Shown here: piece after piece, positions 39,004-51,223 of the stretch | Numbering within the stretch: the stretch's first letter is position 1 | Layout of the letters: every line of letters begins with the position of its first letter | Source: Amblyornis subalaris | Lineage: Eukaryota > Chordata > Aves > Passeriformes > Ptilonorhynchidae | Assembly (NCBI GenBank): GCA_018881555.1 | Contig: JACAXG010000256.1 | Span: forward strand, 203,081 to 267,080 | DNA: 64,000 bases | Direction: 5' to 3' | The notes under the pieces: generated by a model | Told to the model about the DNA's origin: nothing | The model's database searches: none | Seen by the model: only the letters and a program-made list of their open reading frames with translations | Translations under genes and position numbers: made by a program

Positions 39004-42000
39004 TCTTCAACCTCTATTGATTGACCAATTTCACAAGCAAAGACTGGTGAAATGAAGCTGAAATGAACATCATGCTTTAACTCATTGAACCCATCAGGCC
39101 TGAGTTAATCTCACTGCCCACTGTCTCTGATAGAATTCAATTGATCAATCATGTTTCGGTGATAGTACCATTTCAGTGGCTTATTGCTTCTTCATTTCAA
39201 GCTTTGACCTGTTAGATATACTTGGACCAGCTCAGCTCCTTCTGGAGACACAGAGATCCGCATCTGCTGACAGCAGGGTATTGTCCTGCCTTCAGGCTTG
39301 GGAAAACTCAGGGGAGCACTGCTGAATACTCCCACCTTCACATGCTGTTTTTATGGGTATTTTACCAACTTTGCATTCAGGATGGGTGTGAGGACAGGAG
39401 GAATCTGAATGGCCCGAGTCCCCTGCCCTCTGGTCAGTGCTTGGACAAGCAGAGACAGTACTGGTTTGGTGGCCATCTGGCTCCAGCCCTCGTGTGTGGC
39501 AGAAGCGGCACATACCGCTTAGTACATAGGCAGACTGTCCCCAGGACAGTCCCAGCTGGACACTGCCAGCACACCTGCACACTCCACAAGCGCAGAGCTG
39601 GCCAGAGTGCACCATGCCTGTGGCTAGAACTGGATGGCGAGGGGTCTTCAGTGATGTCTCACCTGCCAATTAAATGCATAGCCAGCCTGGGTGCATCCCA
39701 TTTGCCCCCAGCCTGGCCTCCCTCCTGCCCTTTGCTCCTGTGGAGTCCTCTGCGTGCTGGAGCCAAGGACCATTTGGACTCCACTGCCACCTTGGTCCCA
39801 GCTGCCCTTACCCCAGCCAGCAGCAACTGGAGGGTCCCTAGCTCTTCCCAGGCTGCCTACAGCCCATGCACAGTCTTGCAGACGAGGCTGCATTTCCCTG
39901 GCTCCCTGAGGTGAGCCCTCAGCACACCACACTCCTTCCAGCAGCACCCATCTGCACCATAGATCGTGGCCGGCCCATGCCTGTACATCCAGCACCAGAT
40001 TTGCACTGGCTCTGGGGAATGGAACAAGTGAGACAAAAGGAGCTGAACCCTGTCATTGGCCTGTCAGTGCTGCTCTTCCTAAAATGCTCAGCAGCACAGT
40101 GATTAGCACTTTTATCACTAACCAGGCACCTCCTGTCCTTCACTGAGGAGTGATGGAGCTCTGTCCACCATGAGAACATTTGTCTCTTCTCTGTAGGGCA
40201 GCTGGAAGTCCTCCCTAACATATGAGCTGGAGCCAGGCTGTATACCCGCAAGACGTACAAGCTGGAGCCGTGCTGGTACACCCAAGAGATACCACCCCAC
40301 AGCATTGCTGCAAAGCTGCACCACCAAGCTGGTTATGAGCATCACCATCAAAGTGGTTTTTATTTAACTGAACAGATTTCCCATGAGATGACAGCCGTCC
40401 TACTCCTACAGTTATTTTAAGCATGCAGTAGTCATATATGGAAATGTTTTTATGTATCTTCTAGGAAAAACCTGCCATCTCCCCTATCCCACATGCAACA
40501 AAGACATGGTGGGATCTTGCACCTCAGCAGCCTAAATGTTTGTGAACCTGACAGCCTATACATCTGAGCAAACACTTGTGCAAATAGTGCCACTGAGTGG
40601 AGCTGGATTGCTTGTGCACCTGCCCTGGCTACCATCAGGATGGACTTTGCTCACGGCTCAAGCCTTGGACATAGAGGACACAGGAGGCAAAAACCTATGG
40701 AGCAGCATGGGCTGGCATCCTGACAGTCTCTAGCCTGGAAGCTGTCAGTTTAGCCCCCATGCAGCATCCTTGAGGAACCACAGTGATGCCCACGGGCACC
40801 AGCCCTGCCACGTGTGAGAGTCCACCTGAGAACAGTGGCTGGAGGGACTAATGAAACCGCTGGAAGTTTTGTGAACACTCTTCCACTGGAGTTTTATATT
40901 TAAAAAACAGCAAAAATTATGTTCGTGATACCCCCTCCCCCCATGGTGGGAAATTTAGAAGTGCAGAGAGGAAGGCTGAAAGGAAGAAGCTGAGTAGAAC
41001 AGAGCAGATGCCCCAAGCCTGGCCTGCAGATAGTGGAAACGTGCATCCTGCTGTGGCTGCTGGGGCCACAGGAGACTGTAGGCACCTGGAAAAGCCTCCG
41101 GGTCCATGGGACCCCTTGGCCAGCTGCAACATGATGTGGAATTATGCTTGTATTTCTGTGATGTCTATAGTAAGTAAGGTGACCTGTAACTCCAGTAATT
41201 ATATATAAAATGTCATGACAAGTTCCCTAAAAAACAACTGCCAAAAACCAATTCTTTTCCTAATCCATTTTTGTAAGCTGTGTTCAGCTTTAGAGACATG
41301 CACTTGATATCATGTACTCCCAGCTCAAACGGCATTTCTTATTGGTTGTTAAAAGCTCATTGAAGCAATTTTAACGTAGTTTATACCTACTTCCATACCA
41401 TGTCATAGCACATCTTTTCATCACTTCTTTCCAAAAATAATTTCTACATATGCTGGGATGACAAGGACTAGTGCAGGTTGCAGATGAAACTGCTCTGTGT
41501 AGCTTTGAAAATGCTAAAATGGCCTGATTACAAATAACTGGGAAAGAATTTACAGCTCTGAAAAACATTAGGAGACAGAAATTTGACAGCCAAAGGAAAA
41601 GTGGTTGTAAGACATGCAGCCCAATGGAGTCTGCACCAAAAGTGACCAGCTTGGGACCAAGAGCTCTGTTGCATCCTAGCAAGCTGTGCCTGAGGGGGGA
41701 AGCCTTCAAGCAAGGCAAAGCTCCTAAGAAATGCAGAGGGCTCCCAACCAGCAATGCTACTCCTCCTAAAATGCAAATTCCTAGCAAAACATTCAAGCAA
41801 TACCACCAAGATATGACAAGGCTGGCTTTCCTTAAAGCAAAGAAGAGAAAAAGCCTGTGGAGGAGGCAGCTTGCTCTACCAGCAGCGGTGCTCTACACCA
41901 TCTCACAAATGGAAGGTGTCCATCTACACTTCTTGTGCAATTATCCATAGAGAGCACTAAAAAAGAGCTCTTAGTACCTGAAGACTTTTCTTGTGCATAA

Positions 42001-42699
42001 ATTAGATGCCACCTAATTTTACGAAATCTCAAACAGTGGTCTCAAGCCTGCAAGTGTTGATACAAAGAAGCAACCAATGTCATAGAAGAAGTCAGTGTAA
42101 TTGCTTAAGCCCATAATGCAAAACACAGGAATAAAACACCATTATAAAATACAATATGATTTTTACAAGTAACACAAAGTGCAAATGTAATGACGTTTTT
42201 GTATATTTTACCCACATGCATTAGTTGGGAGAAATTATGCTTTAAAAGTCTTTCACAGCTGTGTAATGTGGTTTCAACACTGAAAATTTCTGTGTACTTC
42301 CTACACCTAAGAGCCACATCTGTCTATCCATTTTCCTTTGGCTGCACTTTCTGTCTGCCTGAACACAGACACTGTCTGTCACAGTGACCATCAGCTGGAG
42401 TGTGCCCGAGCCACCATGACACAATTTGCTGCCTGTGGCATGGTCTGGCAACTCCCAAAGCCAGGGAGGTCATCACCAGTGCCCAAAGGATTGGCACTGA
42501 TGGAAGGTCCCCACAGCTGCACCTACCTTATGCTGGATAGCCTCTGGCATCCTCTAACCCCAGCATCCACCTCCAGGAGGGAGGGCACAATGCTGCTCCC
42601 ACCACCCCAGCTCTCACCACTGCAATTCGGGAGATGCTATCTGCCTCCACAGGAGATGCTGTGAATGAATGGGGTGTGCAGAGCAAAATTTGATGCGAT

Positions 42700-43562
42700 G
42701 AGTGGTGAACACTGTCTCTCTGGATGTCTCTGAGGCTTTCGACATGGTTTCCCACAGCCTCCTCCTGGAGAAACTGATAGGATGGAAAAGTGGGTTCACA
42801 GTAACCTTCTGAACTTCAACAAACACAAATGCAAAGTCTGGCACTTGGGAAAACATAATCCAGGAGCACATCACAGGATGGGATCAACCTGGGTGGGGAG
42901 CAGGTCTAAGGGACCCTGGGAGTGCTGGTGGACACCAGCTAGGTGAGAATGACCAGTGTACTGCTGTGGCTGAGAGTCAGCAGGATGCTGGGCTGCATCA
43001 GCGAGAGCATTGCCGACAAAGCCAGAGAAGTCACTGTCCCACTCGACTCAGCATCTGGAATGCTGTGCTCAGTTTTGGACCCCACTATGCCAAACAGATG
43101 TGGACAGGCTGGAGAGGCTCCAGAGAAGAGCCACAAAGATGATCCAAGGGCTGGGAAGCTGCCATACTAGCAAAGGCTGAGTGATTGACTTTGTCCAGCC
43201 TTAAGAAAAGAAGGCTTAGAGGAGACCTTATTGCCATGTTCCACTATTAAAAGTGTGGCTACAAAGAAGATGGAGACTCCCTTTTTACAAGGAGTCACAC
43301 GCAAAAAATATGGCGTAATGAGTACAAGTGAGTCTTGAGGAGAATCCAGTTGGACACAAGGAGAAAATTATTCACAATGAGAACAAGCGGCCACTGAAAT
43401 AATCTCCCCAGGGAAGAGCTGGATTCCTCAATGTTGGGCACTTCTAGGATTTGGCTGGGCAGGGCGTTGGACTGTCTTGTCTAGACCGTGCTGGTGTCAA
43501 GAAAGGTTGGACCAGACAATTCTTGAGGCCCCTTCCAGCCTGGTGTTTGAGAATTCTATATG
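42700..43562 (+). mobile_element. CR1 LINE, long copy with reverse-transcriptase remnant
   Basis: Sense CR1. The start encodes a decayed ORF2 piece, AFDMVSHSLLLEKL, which corresponds to the conserved CR1 reverse-transcriptase segment. The copy then jumps by an internal deletion to the 3' part of the element: GGGCTGCATCAGCGAGAGC, AGGCTGGAGAGGCTCCAGAG and CCCTTCCAGCCTGGTGTTTG. Many stops and indels make it inactive. It is the longest LINE copy in intron 5. Confidence 0.92.
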
Positions 43563-43689
43563 AAAGAGGTAGTTGGTGACCCAACAAAAATATTGTGCCT
43601 CTGTATATGCTTGTATTTTATGGTTCTGCCTTAAATGTTCTGACACACTGGAGACTGAACAAAATTAAACAGCCAAGATTTTACTTTTA

Positions 43690-43880
43690 AGGAAAAACCG
43701 TGTAGCTCTTTTCTAATTGCAGTAATTAATTAGTGGCATCGAAACATTAATTATTTATCCTGCAGTAAACTTAGCAGTCTACAGCACAATTCCCCTGACG
43801 CTGCGCTTATCACACAGAAACCCTTATTAAGCACATGTGGGTGAATCTCCCTGCATGTACTTGTGTTATTTCAAAACTTG
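43690..43880. promoter_or_regulatory. Candidate conserved homeodomain-rich element
   Basis: Just beyond the long CR1 the sequence changes to a repeat-free block with CTAATTGCAGTAATTAATTA, AACATTAATTATTTATCC, TGCGCTTATCACAC and CTTATTAAGCAC. The packed ATTA and TAAT cores, plus two CpGs in AT-rich DNA, resemble conserved developmental enhancers. Confidence 0.4.
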
Positions 43881-44111
43881 CTTTCATTCAGTGAGAGGTT
43901 GAAGGGATACTTTTGGGCATCACAGAAATTCTTGGAAAGGTCTCTTGAGTTGGAGAGCCTGTTCCTGCAGCTTCAGTTGAGACAAAGACTCTGGGAACAG
44001 CCTCACCACACCAGCAGGTGAGGCTGACCTTAACTCTGTGCCAGTTTTAGTAATTTCACTTATTTCCATCCTATCTAATGAAACAACTTCTCAAGGACCA
44101 GAATAATAATT

Positions 44112-44198
44112 AAATATCTATATATATATATACATATTTTACTAATTTAATTTTATGTATATATAAATGCATATGGGGAGAGGAAGAGAGAGAGAGAT
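44112..44198. repeat. (TA)n and (GA)n simple-repeat stretch
   Basis: Alternating TA-rich sequence from 44116 is followed by a short AG-rich run near 44183-44197. It is low-complexity sequence. Confidence 0.85.
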
Positions 44199-44651
44199 GG
44201 CTAGATCTTGGCAAATAGTTTTTGAAGACCACTGTATCCAATGTTTCCTCTCTGTTTCCAACAGCCAGCTGTTGGCAAACCAGTGGTTTCCATGACCCAG
44301 TGACCATGGTCTGAGAGTGAATCCTGGCGTGGCACACATGATCTTGCCTCTCTGTGTTTGCTTGGTGCTGCAGAAGCGAAGGGCAGGGGATGTGACTCTG
44401 ACTGCACTGCAAAGCTGCAATGATGGGGAAATTTTTGAGAATTTTTTTCTGTAGAAAAACGCTTATAGACTGAAACAGACTCTTGTTCACAAGCAGAGAT
44501 CATTTCTGAAGAACTGTGTGACACAAAGACCTACTGGGAAAAATACTGAACATGTCAAGAGGCCCCATCTCGAGATGTTAAAATGAAATTTATTTTAGCT
44601 TTCCAGTTCAAAATCATTCCAGTGCTTAAATAAAAATTAATCAGCTTATAT

Positions 44652-44924
44652 GGAATCATAGAATCACAAATTCAATTACATTGGAAAAGCTCTCTGAGAT
44701 TGTCAAGACCAGCCATTTACCCAGCTCTGCCAAGACCACCACTAATCCATGGTCCTAAGCACAATGTCTACATATATTTTAAATCCCACTAGGAATGGTG
44801 TCTCCACCACTGTCCTTGGCAGCCTGTTCCAATGTTTGACAACCCTTTCAGTGAAGAATTTTTTCCTAATATCCAATCTAAACCTCCCCTGGTGCAACTG
44901 GAGGCTATTTCTTCTCATCCTGTC
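44652..44924 (-). mobile_element. CR1 LINE 3' fragment (outer copy)
   Basis: Antisense CR1: GAATCATAGAATCACAAATT, AGCTCTGCCAAGACCACC, GTGAAGAATTTTTTCCTAAT and GGTGCAACTGGAGGC. It is cut at CTTCTCATCCTGTC, where a second CR1 begins. Confidence 0.92.
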
Positions 44925-45172
44925 ACAGAATCCCAGACTGGTTTGGGTTGGAAAGGACCTTAAAGCTCATCTCAGTCCACTTTCCACTGTCCCAGGTTGC
45001 TCCAAGCCCTGTCCAGCCTGGCCTTGAACACTTCCAGGGATGGGGCAGCCACAGCTTCTCTGGGCAACCTGTGCCAGGGCCTCGCCACCCTCACAGAAAT
45101 GCATTTCCTCCCAATGTCTCATAGAATCCTGCCCTCCGCGAGTCTGAAGACATCACCCCTTGTCCTATTACT
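44925..45172 (-). mobile_element. CR1 LINE 3' fragment (inner or adjacent copy)
   Basis: Antisense CR1 of a different subtype: CAGAATCCCAGACTGGTTTG, GGAAAGGACCTTAAAGCTC, CTTCTCTGGGCAACCTGTGC, ending in CACCCCTTGTCCTATTAC. It abuts the outer copy directly. Confidence 0.92.
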
Positions 45173-45200
45173 TATCTATCGATCTATCTATCTGTCTATC
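45173..45200. repeat. (TATC)n microsatellite
   Basis: Several TATC units with a GATC and a TGTC interruption begin at the truncated end of the CR1 copy. Confidence 0.9.
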
Positions 45201-45376
45201 ACCTACATTCATAAGTCTTTAAATAAGCCATCACTCCTCATGACTGATGAAGCCTGGGTGGACACCAGTCTCTCCTCACCCAGCAGGTACTCCTGTTATT
45301 TAAGTAAAAGACAAGGACTTCTCCTTTAAAAAGGTTTACAGAATGTTTAGGAGAGGTTCACTATAATTTTTCATGG

Positions 45377-45386
45377 TTTCACTTCC
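45377..45386 (-). promoter_or_regulatory. PU.1-IRF composite element (EICE)
   Basis: On the minus strand the sequence is GGAAGTGAAA, an exact match to the ETS-IRF composite GGAANNGAAA bound by PU.1 with IRF4 or IRF8. Another IRF-like AAATGAAAC lies about 45 bp away. It is in intron 5, the intron that carries the mouse Pax5 enhancer using these factors. Confidence 0.4.
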
Positions 45387-46089
45387 CCATCTCTCTTTTT
45401 GACTTTATTCCCTTTAGGAAGAAATGAAACACACTTAGGATGTACACTGCCTGAATTTTTTCTTCCTTACATACATACAGGTGTGTATACATAAACATTT
45501 ATGCATAGCCATGGGTTCTTCACAGAACCATGCAGAACCATGGCCACTTCCCCACATCCCAGCCAAAGGCAGAGCCAGCAAGACAAAGCCACACAGGGTT
45601 CACAAAAATGACTGGATTGCAGTCATTACTCCGCTTTTGGGTAAAATCTCTGAAAGAGACCTTTTTTTAGAAAGAAAGGAAAAGAAAAAAAGAAAACTTG
45701 TAACATGTAACTCTGCTACCTCTGCACAAGGGCAGTGGCCAGGGGCTTGGACAGGGAGGCCGTTAACCCCCCTAATAGGAAGTAAGGGGTCCCTCAACCA
45801 ACATCCATGTCGATTTCCCTCTCACTGGAGGCATTGTGGCAGGCAATGATTGAGGGTCTGCCCTGTTATCAACACTGGGATTAACTGGGAGCACACCGCT
45901 GGCACCCTACACCTGGCATCATCCGCCTGATGCCCACCTGCACCAGCTGAGCCCCTCAAGCACTGTCAAATCCCATCTGCTGTCGTGCCCTGTGCTAGAC
46001 TCTTGGGAAGGCACCCTGTGCCCAGGGACTACACACCAGCTCCAACACCTTCTCATGCCACTGGAATGTGGGCACCAGTCGTTACCGTA

Positions 46090-46770
46090 ACACACTCAAT
46101 TGTTCTCAGCAGTGCTCCAGCAAATAAAGCCATTAATTACAGCCTTTCCCTCAGTCGCTGTTGGCTGGAGCAGCAATCAATGTGCAACCCCTCATTGCCT
46201 GCTCTCAGGGAGCAGAGACAGATGCCATAAAAATGATCCGCAGCCTGCACTGAGCCCCGCCGGCGGCTGTGCCCAGGAACGGCCGCCACGCTGCTTTGAC
46301 ACGCGATACCATATTTATTTGGCCTGCCACAGCCGTGGGGGAAGGCATCCCATTACGCGATTATTTTTATCTTATAACGTCAATTTACTTATACTGATTG
46401 GCTTCCTGCCGCCAAATATCAATTAACGTGCAAATGCCTGCTGAAGCTTATTTTATGTCTCTTTCCCTTTCCCCTTATTTCCCTTCTTTCTTTCCTTTTC
46501 TCTCCCCTTCTTTTTCTTAGAGAGAAAGGGAGAGGGAGGGAGGGAAAACCCTATGTTCAAACATAATTTAGTTTATTTCCCTTTCCATATCTCAAAGGAA
46601 AATCTATATCTCCCCCTGGAAGGCCATTTGCCCTCTGTTATTGGGAGCTGAGGTATCACAGCAGTGGGCAATTTGTTTCAACCAGCTATCGCCAGCCCAT
46701 CAGAGGACTCCTCAGGACCTCTGCCATCTCAATGCAATTGTATTTGGTGTTGCCATTTATGATTTAACAG
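46090..46770. promoter_or_regulatory. Best candidate intronic enhancer in PAX5 intron 5
   Basis: This repeat-free block of nearly 700 bp mixes AT-rich cores with CpGs, which is unusual for this intron. Words include GCCATTAATTACAGCC, CATATTTATTTGGCC, CATTACGCGATTATTTTTAT, CTTATAACGTCAATTTAC, GATTGGCTTCCTGCCGCC, ATATCAATTAACGTGC and an octamer-like GTGCAAAT. GATA-like (TTATCT), inverted CCAAT (ATTGG) and ETS-like (CAGGAAG, minus strand) sites are present. A purine-pyrimidine switch lies inside. Confidence 0.5.
46458..46548. repeat. Polypyrimidine tract switching to polypurine with G-quadruplex motif
   Basis: About 61 pyrimidines with one interruption (46458-46518) switch directly to 30 purines (46519-46548). 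The purine part contains GGGAGAGGGAGGGAGGG (46528-46544), four G-triplets with loops of 3, 1 and 1. It is on the strand used as template for PAX5. Confidence 0.85.
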
Positions 46771-46886
46771 CTGCCAGTACCCACCAGATGAACGGGTTTC
46801 AGATCCCACAGGGTGTGCCCACCCCATTCCCTCCTGCCACAGCTGCCTCCTGTCCCAAGATGCTCATCATCTTGATGATGGAGATC

Positions 46887-46914
46887 TCCGCTTGTCCCAC
46901 TCCGCTTGTCCCAC
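46887..46914. repeat. 14-bp perfect tandem duplication
   Basis: TCCGCTTGTCCCAC occurs twice in a row without mismatch. Confidence 0.95.
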
Positions 46915-49900
46915 TGGCAGAGACCCTTGTTAGCTCAAGCTGCTGCCCCCTGACAGTTGTGTCTCAGGAGATGACAGGGTGGGCAGAGCTGCCAGAGGTT
47001 GTAAGCTGTTCCCATGACAAACATCTGCACAAGTGGGCTTTGACACATGGTGAGCACAGGGAGCAGGAACCTGTCCGGTGGCTGCAGGTGGGCTCTCCTT
47101 ACCTTGTCATGGGGATGGGAACTGAACCTGTGCACACCCACCACCCAAGCAGCACTCAGTCTCCTCTGAGCTGGGGAAAAGTCTAACCAAGACATGGCAC
47201 CTGCTGGCATCTACACCAAAGCAATCTGTAAGACACCGCCCCTCACTGCTGTGACCTTTCAGAACCAGTGGAGACCTCTGGCACAAGACCCCAAAGCATC
47301 ACATCTCACAAGCAAACACACACCCCATCATGATATCCTTGAGCACCTCTGCCTGGGCCTGCAGGGAGAGGGAAAGGGGATGGTACCACATCACACTAAT
47401 GGGGCTGGAGGGCTTGAGGTGAGCATCAGTGATCAAACCGAACATCCCTGGCAGCCGGAGACTGACCACAGCAGTAGGAACTAGAGGGGGACAAAGAACG
47501 TAAAGCAGAGCTGAAATGCAATCAGAATGAAAAGGTGAATGCCAACCAGCGATGAAGAGATGAAGTTCCGTAGGTGCAGACCGCACCTGACCCAGCAGCA
47601 CAGCAGTGGATCAAACCCCTCCAGCCCCGCCCACGCAGCCTCTGACTTCCCACAGAGGGCGTGGGTTCACCAAAGAAAAAATAGGCAGAGCACAAGTCCA
47701 AGAAAAATCAGCTACAACCTTCCTAGATGCAGAGGAAGCCTTTATGCCTTTACCTCCATTGCTCCCCAGTGCTGCACACACACACTGGGCCCATGAATAG
47801 GTGCAGAGAAAGAGGCATGCAGGGATGCAGCATGAAAGCAAACACATTGCCACTCGTACACCTTCATCCAGCCAAGCACTGAACGCATTGTAATGTAGCA
47901 AGGATCTCCTTATCAGCCAAGTCCTACCTGTTACTAGCATTTGTAATGAATCCAAAAATTCTTTGGCAACTAAGAAAAATGCAGGTGACTTTATTCTGGA
48001 CTTGTCAGCTACCAGAGTGATTGTCACAGTGTTGGCAATTATCTTCGCAGCAAGGTTTTGGACAGAAGCTGTACAGGTTCAGCAAAGGCTGTTTTTAAAA
48101 CCTGAGCCCATGTACTTGAACAATGCAGTCAGAAATCAAGAGAATGAGCTATGAGGAAAGCACCAGTGTGCACATACACATGTATAACTGTCTCTTCACG
48201 TAATACATATATACACTGTATGTATACGTCTGCATAGTGACCATCTATATTCCATCTATCCATCCATGTAGCTATTACCTATGTAGAGATGTTCATAAAG
48301 AAAAAATCAAGGGTAATAGGAAAGACCTCTGCACTCTTGGCAATGGTGATTATCAACTGGTTCATTCAGTGCCTGATGGAGATAGTGCGACTGCCTGGGA
48401 TGTACCTTGCAGGTTTCTAAACTGAAGGCTCCAGAATCAATTTTGTGGTAACTGGTTAGATGTGACCGGCTTACAAACTCGGCAGGGGTGTCAGGAAGCA
48501 AATTCAAGCAGCACCATTACATTTTTGAATATCAGGGGTAAGGAAAGCCTCCTGGCTGGGCGAGCCACAGGACAGAGCAGAGATTAACAGTTTTGACGTA
48601 TTTTCATCTCCAAGGTGTCAAACAGGTGCACAGCAGGCCATGGCTGGTGGTGCAAAGCAATGCTGAAGCTCACAGCTTGTACAGGAAGATTTGTCACTCC
48701 TGAAGCGAGGACAGTGCCAACAGCTTACACTGGGTGAGACTGGCTTGGCTAGAGATCACCACTTCATCCACTGTCGGAGGGGTCCACTCTTCACGGTGGC
48801 TACGTGCCAACAGCAGCCCCCAGCCTGTGCCCGCTGCCCTCTGGGTCTGCCTGACTTCCCCTGACCACCACTGCCACTGCACCAGCTCCTCTCACAGCCT
48901 CCACAGGAAGCAGTGGTCTGGAAGAGAGGGGCAGGACAGAGAACATGAGCTTCTTGGAAAGCTTGGCAATAACTTGTCCTTGGTGGCCATCACTGGCCAG
49001 AGGCTTCTGCCCCAGTGGTGACCAGGGGAACCACACATGGATACTCCACTGCCAAACAGATTTTCCACTTCTCTGAGTGGTGAAGTGGCACCAGTTGCAC
49101 ACTCCAGAGCCAAATCATCAACTCAACAGCTCCATTTTCATCCATGACATCCTAGGAGAAAGTGTTCTTGGGAATTTGCTTCAGCTGTGATGAGGATCTG
49201 GAAGAGTGACTTGGCACATAGGAACAAGACCAAGAGGTTCCAGAGGTTTACACTGATTTGACACACCAGACACTAACTTCATGAGGAACAATGAACAGAT
49301 TTCAGCATCGCTACATCCTGATGTCCTTCTTTAAAGTAAACTGACCCAGTAAGGTGCTGTGGTGGTCAAACCATCAAGCACCAAATGCCTCTGCAACAAG
49401 TAACATGCACGTGTAAGAGGGAGAATGGTAAACCAAACAGTTACACAAATTTAAAACTCAAAAACACACCCCTAAACTGTTCCAAAATTACCTTTCTCGA
49501 ATTCAGGCATGCCTATGATAATGTTCCTCCCATCTCTGAGCACCCACAAGAGTCCTTGGCCACTCTCCCCATTGCCATCCAAGGCCGTGATGGATCGGGA
49601 CTGTTCTTTGTTCCCTGACCGGGGCTAGGCAGGAAAAGACAGGCTCTGCTCTACCACAAAACCTCCCTCTTCCAGAAATGCCACCTCCTGTGTCCTCCTG
49701 CCTGGGAGGAAACCTGAGTGAGAATGGGGAGAGAATGGTTAGGTGCTCATTCTCAGCAAAGCAACGGGAAACCCAAGGAATCAGAGAAGGAAAAGACTGC
49801 TACATGACTATTTCTTATTAGTCGACTTATGGACAAAAAAAGTCAGGCACTGTCAAGCATGAAATCTTATTGGGACAATAGAGATGGAATTGCTACTGCT

Positions 49901-51122
49901 GACAGCAATGTTTACAAGGGCATGATGTGTCAATGCTGCACAGCATGAAACCAGCAGCCCCGTCTAGCTCTGCGAATTGTAACAAGAGACAAACCGTCCC
50001 ATTTGGGACAGGTAGGAATTGTACCACCAAAAATAACCTCTCAGGTGTAAAATCCATTACAGGCGGATGGAAGGAAATGCAGAGGAGCCCAGTTGCCACA
50101 GCAGGAGGGTCCTGAGCTCTCTCCAGCCACAGAACATAGCAAGCCTCATCTCTGAGGGATGACTTGCTGGGGGGTTTGAGGGCTTCCCTTCATCACCAGC
50201 CAAGGAAAGGCTGAGTAAAGAGAGCAGGAATGTGCTCTTCACACTGTAGGCTCTGACTCCAAACCAGAAGATACTGCAGAACGGTTTCCAGTCAACATGC
50301 AAGATATTGAACCATTCGCCTACCTTCAGGTACTCTGAGCACTGTTATCAGACTGCTGAGAAAACAGTACCTCTTCTGAAGGCTCTGAGTTTTTTAAAAG
50401 CCTCCATCACCAAATCTGTCTAACTCAAAGGAACTGTATTCAGGACAGTCTGCCAGCTGCAGTCCAACATGCCTTAAAACAACTACTCATTTTGAGACCT
50501 TCCAAAGGGTAGTCTGACAAGCAAATGTCCCAGAGACAACAGCTGCAGAAAAATGTATTGCAAGGAAAGTGAAAACAGGAGGAGTACCTTGACCACAAAG
50601 TTCAACAGTAATTTTTCAGAATTATAAGTGGGAAGGCTGAAGTATGTTCATCCAATGTAAGACATTCTGGTGTCTTCATCAGAGACCCTCAGCCACCACG
50701 AAGACTGATCTTCAAACTTACGCATCAACTACTCACAGCTCCTCCCTTAGCGTTGTGCCTTCTGTCTCTCATGAGGCACCAAAATGCAAGAAGGAGAGAT
50801 GCATCCCAGCCATTAGATGCAGCAATGCGGGGGCGAAACCAGCTGTGTGACAGCTCACCAGGCAAAATCCAGCACCTCAGCAGTTTTAGCTGCAATGAGG
50901 GGAAATGAGGCTCTGCTGTGTGAGGTGGCCACCACTCAACCAAAGCTGTTCTTACAGATGTTTCTTCACTGCAAGTTTGCTTTCTACATTTTTTTTTTGA
51001 CTAAAAGTTGATGTGACTCATGTAAAGCACATGCAAGAAGCACCTTCCCTTGTGATGCCATCATTCCCAGAAGAGCAGCATCCTGTAGACCTTGCGCTCT
51101 GCTAATCAGCATCTCTGAAGCC

Positions 51123-51223
51123 CTGGTCTAGTGGAAGGTCTCCCTGCCTATGGCAGGGGGGTCAGACTAGATGGCCTTTAAAGGCCCTTTCCAAACCAAA
51201 CCATTCAGTAATGCTATGATTCT
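51123..51223 (+). mobile_element. CR1 LINE 3' fragment
   Basis: Sense CR1 tail: GGTCTCCCTGCCTATGGCAG, CAGACTAGATGGCCTTTA, and the end ATGCTATGATTCTAAG. Confidence 0.9.

Noticed and set aside
39222..39914. Plus-strand ORF of 230 codons
   Set aside because: It has low stop density because of locally high GC. Composition is Cys, His, Pro and Leu rich without domains, and there is no splice or promoter support.
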